From Epiperipatus broadwayi (lineage: Eukaryota; Onychophora; Udeonychophora; Euonychophora; Peripatidae), in assembly GCA_028023455.1 (NCBI GenBank), contig JAQFVV010006474.1:637501-701500 (forward strand): 64,000 nt of DNA, read 5' to 3'. Position numbers and translations under genes: made by a program. Position 1 is the first letter of the stretch; each line of letters opens with the position of its first letter. The notes below the pieces were generated by a model. It made no database searches. It saw only the letters and a program-made list of their open reading frames with translations, and was not told where the DNA came from. Shown one piece after another: positions 61,970-64,000 of the stretch.

Positions 61970-63250
61970 ATCAAAATCAATTTTAAGAAGAGCACCTTAG
62001 TTTGCAACTAGGTGGTCTTCTTAGGTCACATCATTGGTTGCAATGGGATAAGGCTTCATCCAGGTAATATCAGTGCCATTTAAAACTTTCCTAAACCCAC
62101 CAACAAAAAATAAATTCGGTCATTTTTAGGCTTATGTAATGTTTATAATTGTTTTTGTCAGAAGTTTTCTGACTATATTTAGAAAAGATGGGTGATGGCA
62201 TTGGATCCAATAATAGGATGAAGCATTTACAAATATTAAAACAGGGTTCTTAAAGCAAACTATCTTAACTTTCCCTAATTTTAATAAACCATTTATTGTC
62301 CAAAGTGATAGTAGTGGTTACGAATTAGGGATAATGCTATCTCAAATCCAGAATGATGGGCAACCTGGAGTCCTATACTTTATTAGACATCACCTGAAAG
62401 GTCCAGAAATAAACTACCTGGTCACTGAGAAGAAAGCACTAGCAATAGTGTTGGCCTTCCAGAAGTTTTGACAGATGCTTCTTGGATCAGAAGTTACAAG
62501 GATCACAGACCACAAAAGCCTCAATTCCTGAATTGCAGCTATTTGACCAATACATGATTAGTCAGATGGAGTCTATTCTTACAGGAATACAACTATACAG
62601 TGTAAGAGTTTGAGAATATTGCGGCTGATGTACTGAGTTAAAACCATGTAGGGCAGAACAAAACCGTCTATCAATAGAGAATGCCTACATTACAAATGTC
62701 AGCATGATGATTGATAGTAGTGTAGAGAATGATTTATAAAAATTACCTGAAATACAATCATTGCCCCTATTTTGAACCCCATCATAAGAATTTTAAAAGG
62801 AGAGAAAGTGTTTAATGCATCAAAAGATCTCAACCATTATAAGTTAGAAAATCTAGTCCTATTTCACAATACTGATAAAGATTATAAATGAATGGAGGGT
62901 AATAATACCTAAAACTTTACATGCCACACTCATAAAATATATCCACTGTTTATATGGACATTTTGGTATGCACAAAACAGAACACACTTTGAAAAATTGG
63001 TTTTACTAGCTGAAAATGTTTAAAGATATCTTAAAATCACTTCATGGTTGTCTTATATGCTTAAGAGCCAAACCAGTATAATGGAACAGTCCTTTTCAGG
63101 TTTTAAGACAGTCACATCTAACTATAATCACCTTTGGAGTCTTTTTATAGAATGCTATGGATGAAATGATGTAAATATAATCCAACCTACTCCTTTATTA
63201 ATAATCTCGTTATGCTCAGAAATCGAGCTCAGGGCAGAAATTACAATTAA
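61970..63250 (+). pseudogene. Ty3/Gypsy pol relic: RT end, RNase H, integrase zinc finger
   Basis: In order: GHIIGCNGIRLHPG and IRSFLGLCN (RT thumb, about 62019-62145); IVQSDSSGYELGIMLSQ with the RNase H aspartate, LKGPEINYLVTEKKALAIV and ITDHKSLN (62295-62525); and YIHCLYGHFGMHKTEHTL plus GCLICLRAKP (about 62940-63080), the HHCC zinc finger of integrase. The integrase catalytic core is only partly traceable to about 63250. Stops and frameshifts interrupt all domains, and the RT catalytic YVDD box lies in the deleted upstream part. It shares family resemblance with the gag-like piece before it. Confidence 0.85.
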
Positions 63251-63308
63251 CATTCTTCAGGCATTTCTATAAATGGTTCATAGTAATGATAAATTCAGTA
63301 TAAGCTAT

Positions 63309-63678
63309 ATATGTAAATGAGATATTTATTTATATAGCGCGATGTATATAAATTGTAATAAACTAAAGATCAGCATTTCAAGCTAATGTACATGCGCTTT
63401 TTTATGAATGTTAATAATAAATGAATACTTTCATTTCCAACACAAGATAAAGTCTTTGTGAAAGATTTGCCCATACTTCAACATTTGGGTTGAAAGAATA
63501 GTTGGATTCATTCTATTCTTTTGCAAAGACTTTATCTTGTGTTGGAAATGAAAGTATTCATTTATTATTAACATTCATAAAAAAAGCACATGTACATTAG
63601 CTTGAAATGCTGATCTTTAGTTTATTGCAATTTCTATACATCGTGCTATATAAATAAATATCTCATTTACATATGTTT
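63309..63678. mobile_element. large foldback element, complete
   Basis: Arms of about 155 bases (63309-63465 and 63516-63678) are nearly perfect inverse complements; both contain GAGATATTTATTTATATAGC, ACTAAAGATCAGCATTTCAA, AGCTAATGTACATG and CACAAGATAAAGTCTTTG. The centre of about 50 bases includes CATTTGGGTTGAAAGAATAG. No coding capacity. A second partial copy follows. Confidence 0.88.
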
Positions 63679-63780
63679 AGTTTCATTTAAGAATGACGTG
63701 TCGTAAATTCTATAAAATTTTGTGGTCATCATTCATTTAGACATGGTAAAGAGTAATTTAAAGTGATTGGTTTATCTTCA

Positions 63781-63975
63781 CGCTTTCATTTCCAGTGCTT
63801 AAGATTTGCCCATACTTAAGCATTTGGGTTGAAAGAATAGGTGGATTCATTCTATTCTTTCACAAAGACTTTATCTTGTGTTGGAAATGAAAGTATTATT
63901 TTATTATTAACATTCATAAAAAAGCGCTTGTACATTAGCTTGAAATGCTGATCTTTAGTTTATAAACTGTATAAT
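63781..63975. mobile_element. foldback element, partial copy
   Basis: Repeats the centre (GATTTGCCCATACTTAAGCA, CATTTGGGTTGAAAGAATAG) and the right arm (CACAAAGACTTTATCTTGTG ... GATCTTTAGTTTAT) of 63309-63678, with most of the left arm missing. Confidence 0.85.
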
Positions 63976-64000
63976 TATTTATAATATTAAAACATTAAGT

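Overview
The window is strongly AT-rich eukaryotic DNA, packed with microsatellites and decayed transposable elements. I find no intact protein-coding gene of any kind and no convincing host gene. The element mix points to an invertebrate animal: Jockey, RTE, CR1-like and L1/Tx1-like LINEs, Penelope-like elements with GIY-YIG endonuclease, Ty3/Gypsy, hAT MITEs and tRNA-derived SINEs. The Jockey and Gypsy fragments look most like arthropod copies, so an arthropod is my best but uncertain guess.

Layout. 0-5 kb: a GATA microsatellite, a Gypsy gag-like remnant and a long TTA microsatellite. 5-14 kb: a SINE with a hammerhead-like body, a Jockey RT fragment, a Penelope endonuclease fragment and a second SINE copy. 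15-18.7 kb: a non-coding element of about 2.8 kb that looks like a very long solo LTR, then a hammerhead-ribozyme repeat (retrozyme-like) and a 172-bp tandem duplication. 20.5-24.6 kb (minus strand): a CR1-like LINE relic with PHD finger, GDS esterase and endonuclease remains, the RT core apparently lost. 25-29 kb: an L1/Tx1-like LINE with recognisable RT motifs, followed directly by a Penelope-like RT/GIY-YIG relic. 29-31.8 kb: a second copy of the LTR-like element. 32-39 kb: weak LINE remains, a GC-rich island, and a head-to-head array of the ribozyme repeat. 40-55 kb: two hAT MITEs with 8-bp target duplications, RTE fragments, foldback elements and a cluster of tRNA-derived retroposons, two of which have target-site duplications. 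56.8-57.3 kb: a second, unrelated hammerhead ribozyme candidate between direct repeats. 60-63.3 kb: Gypsy integrase fragments (minus) and a Gypsy gag/pol relic (plus). 63.3-64 kb: a foldback element.

The most interesting theme is self-cleaving RNA. Two distinct repeat families carry type I hammerhead folds with very short stem III, as reported for animal retrozymes, in a window that also holds relics of Penelope elements, their proposed mobilisers. All family assignments are from reading motifs and internal comparison; no database search was possible.
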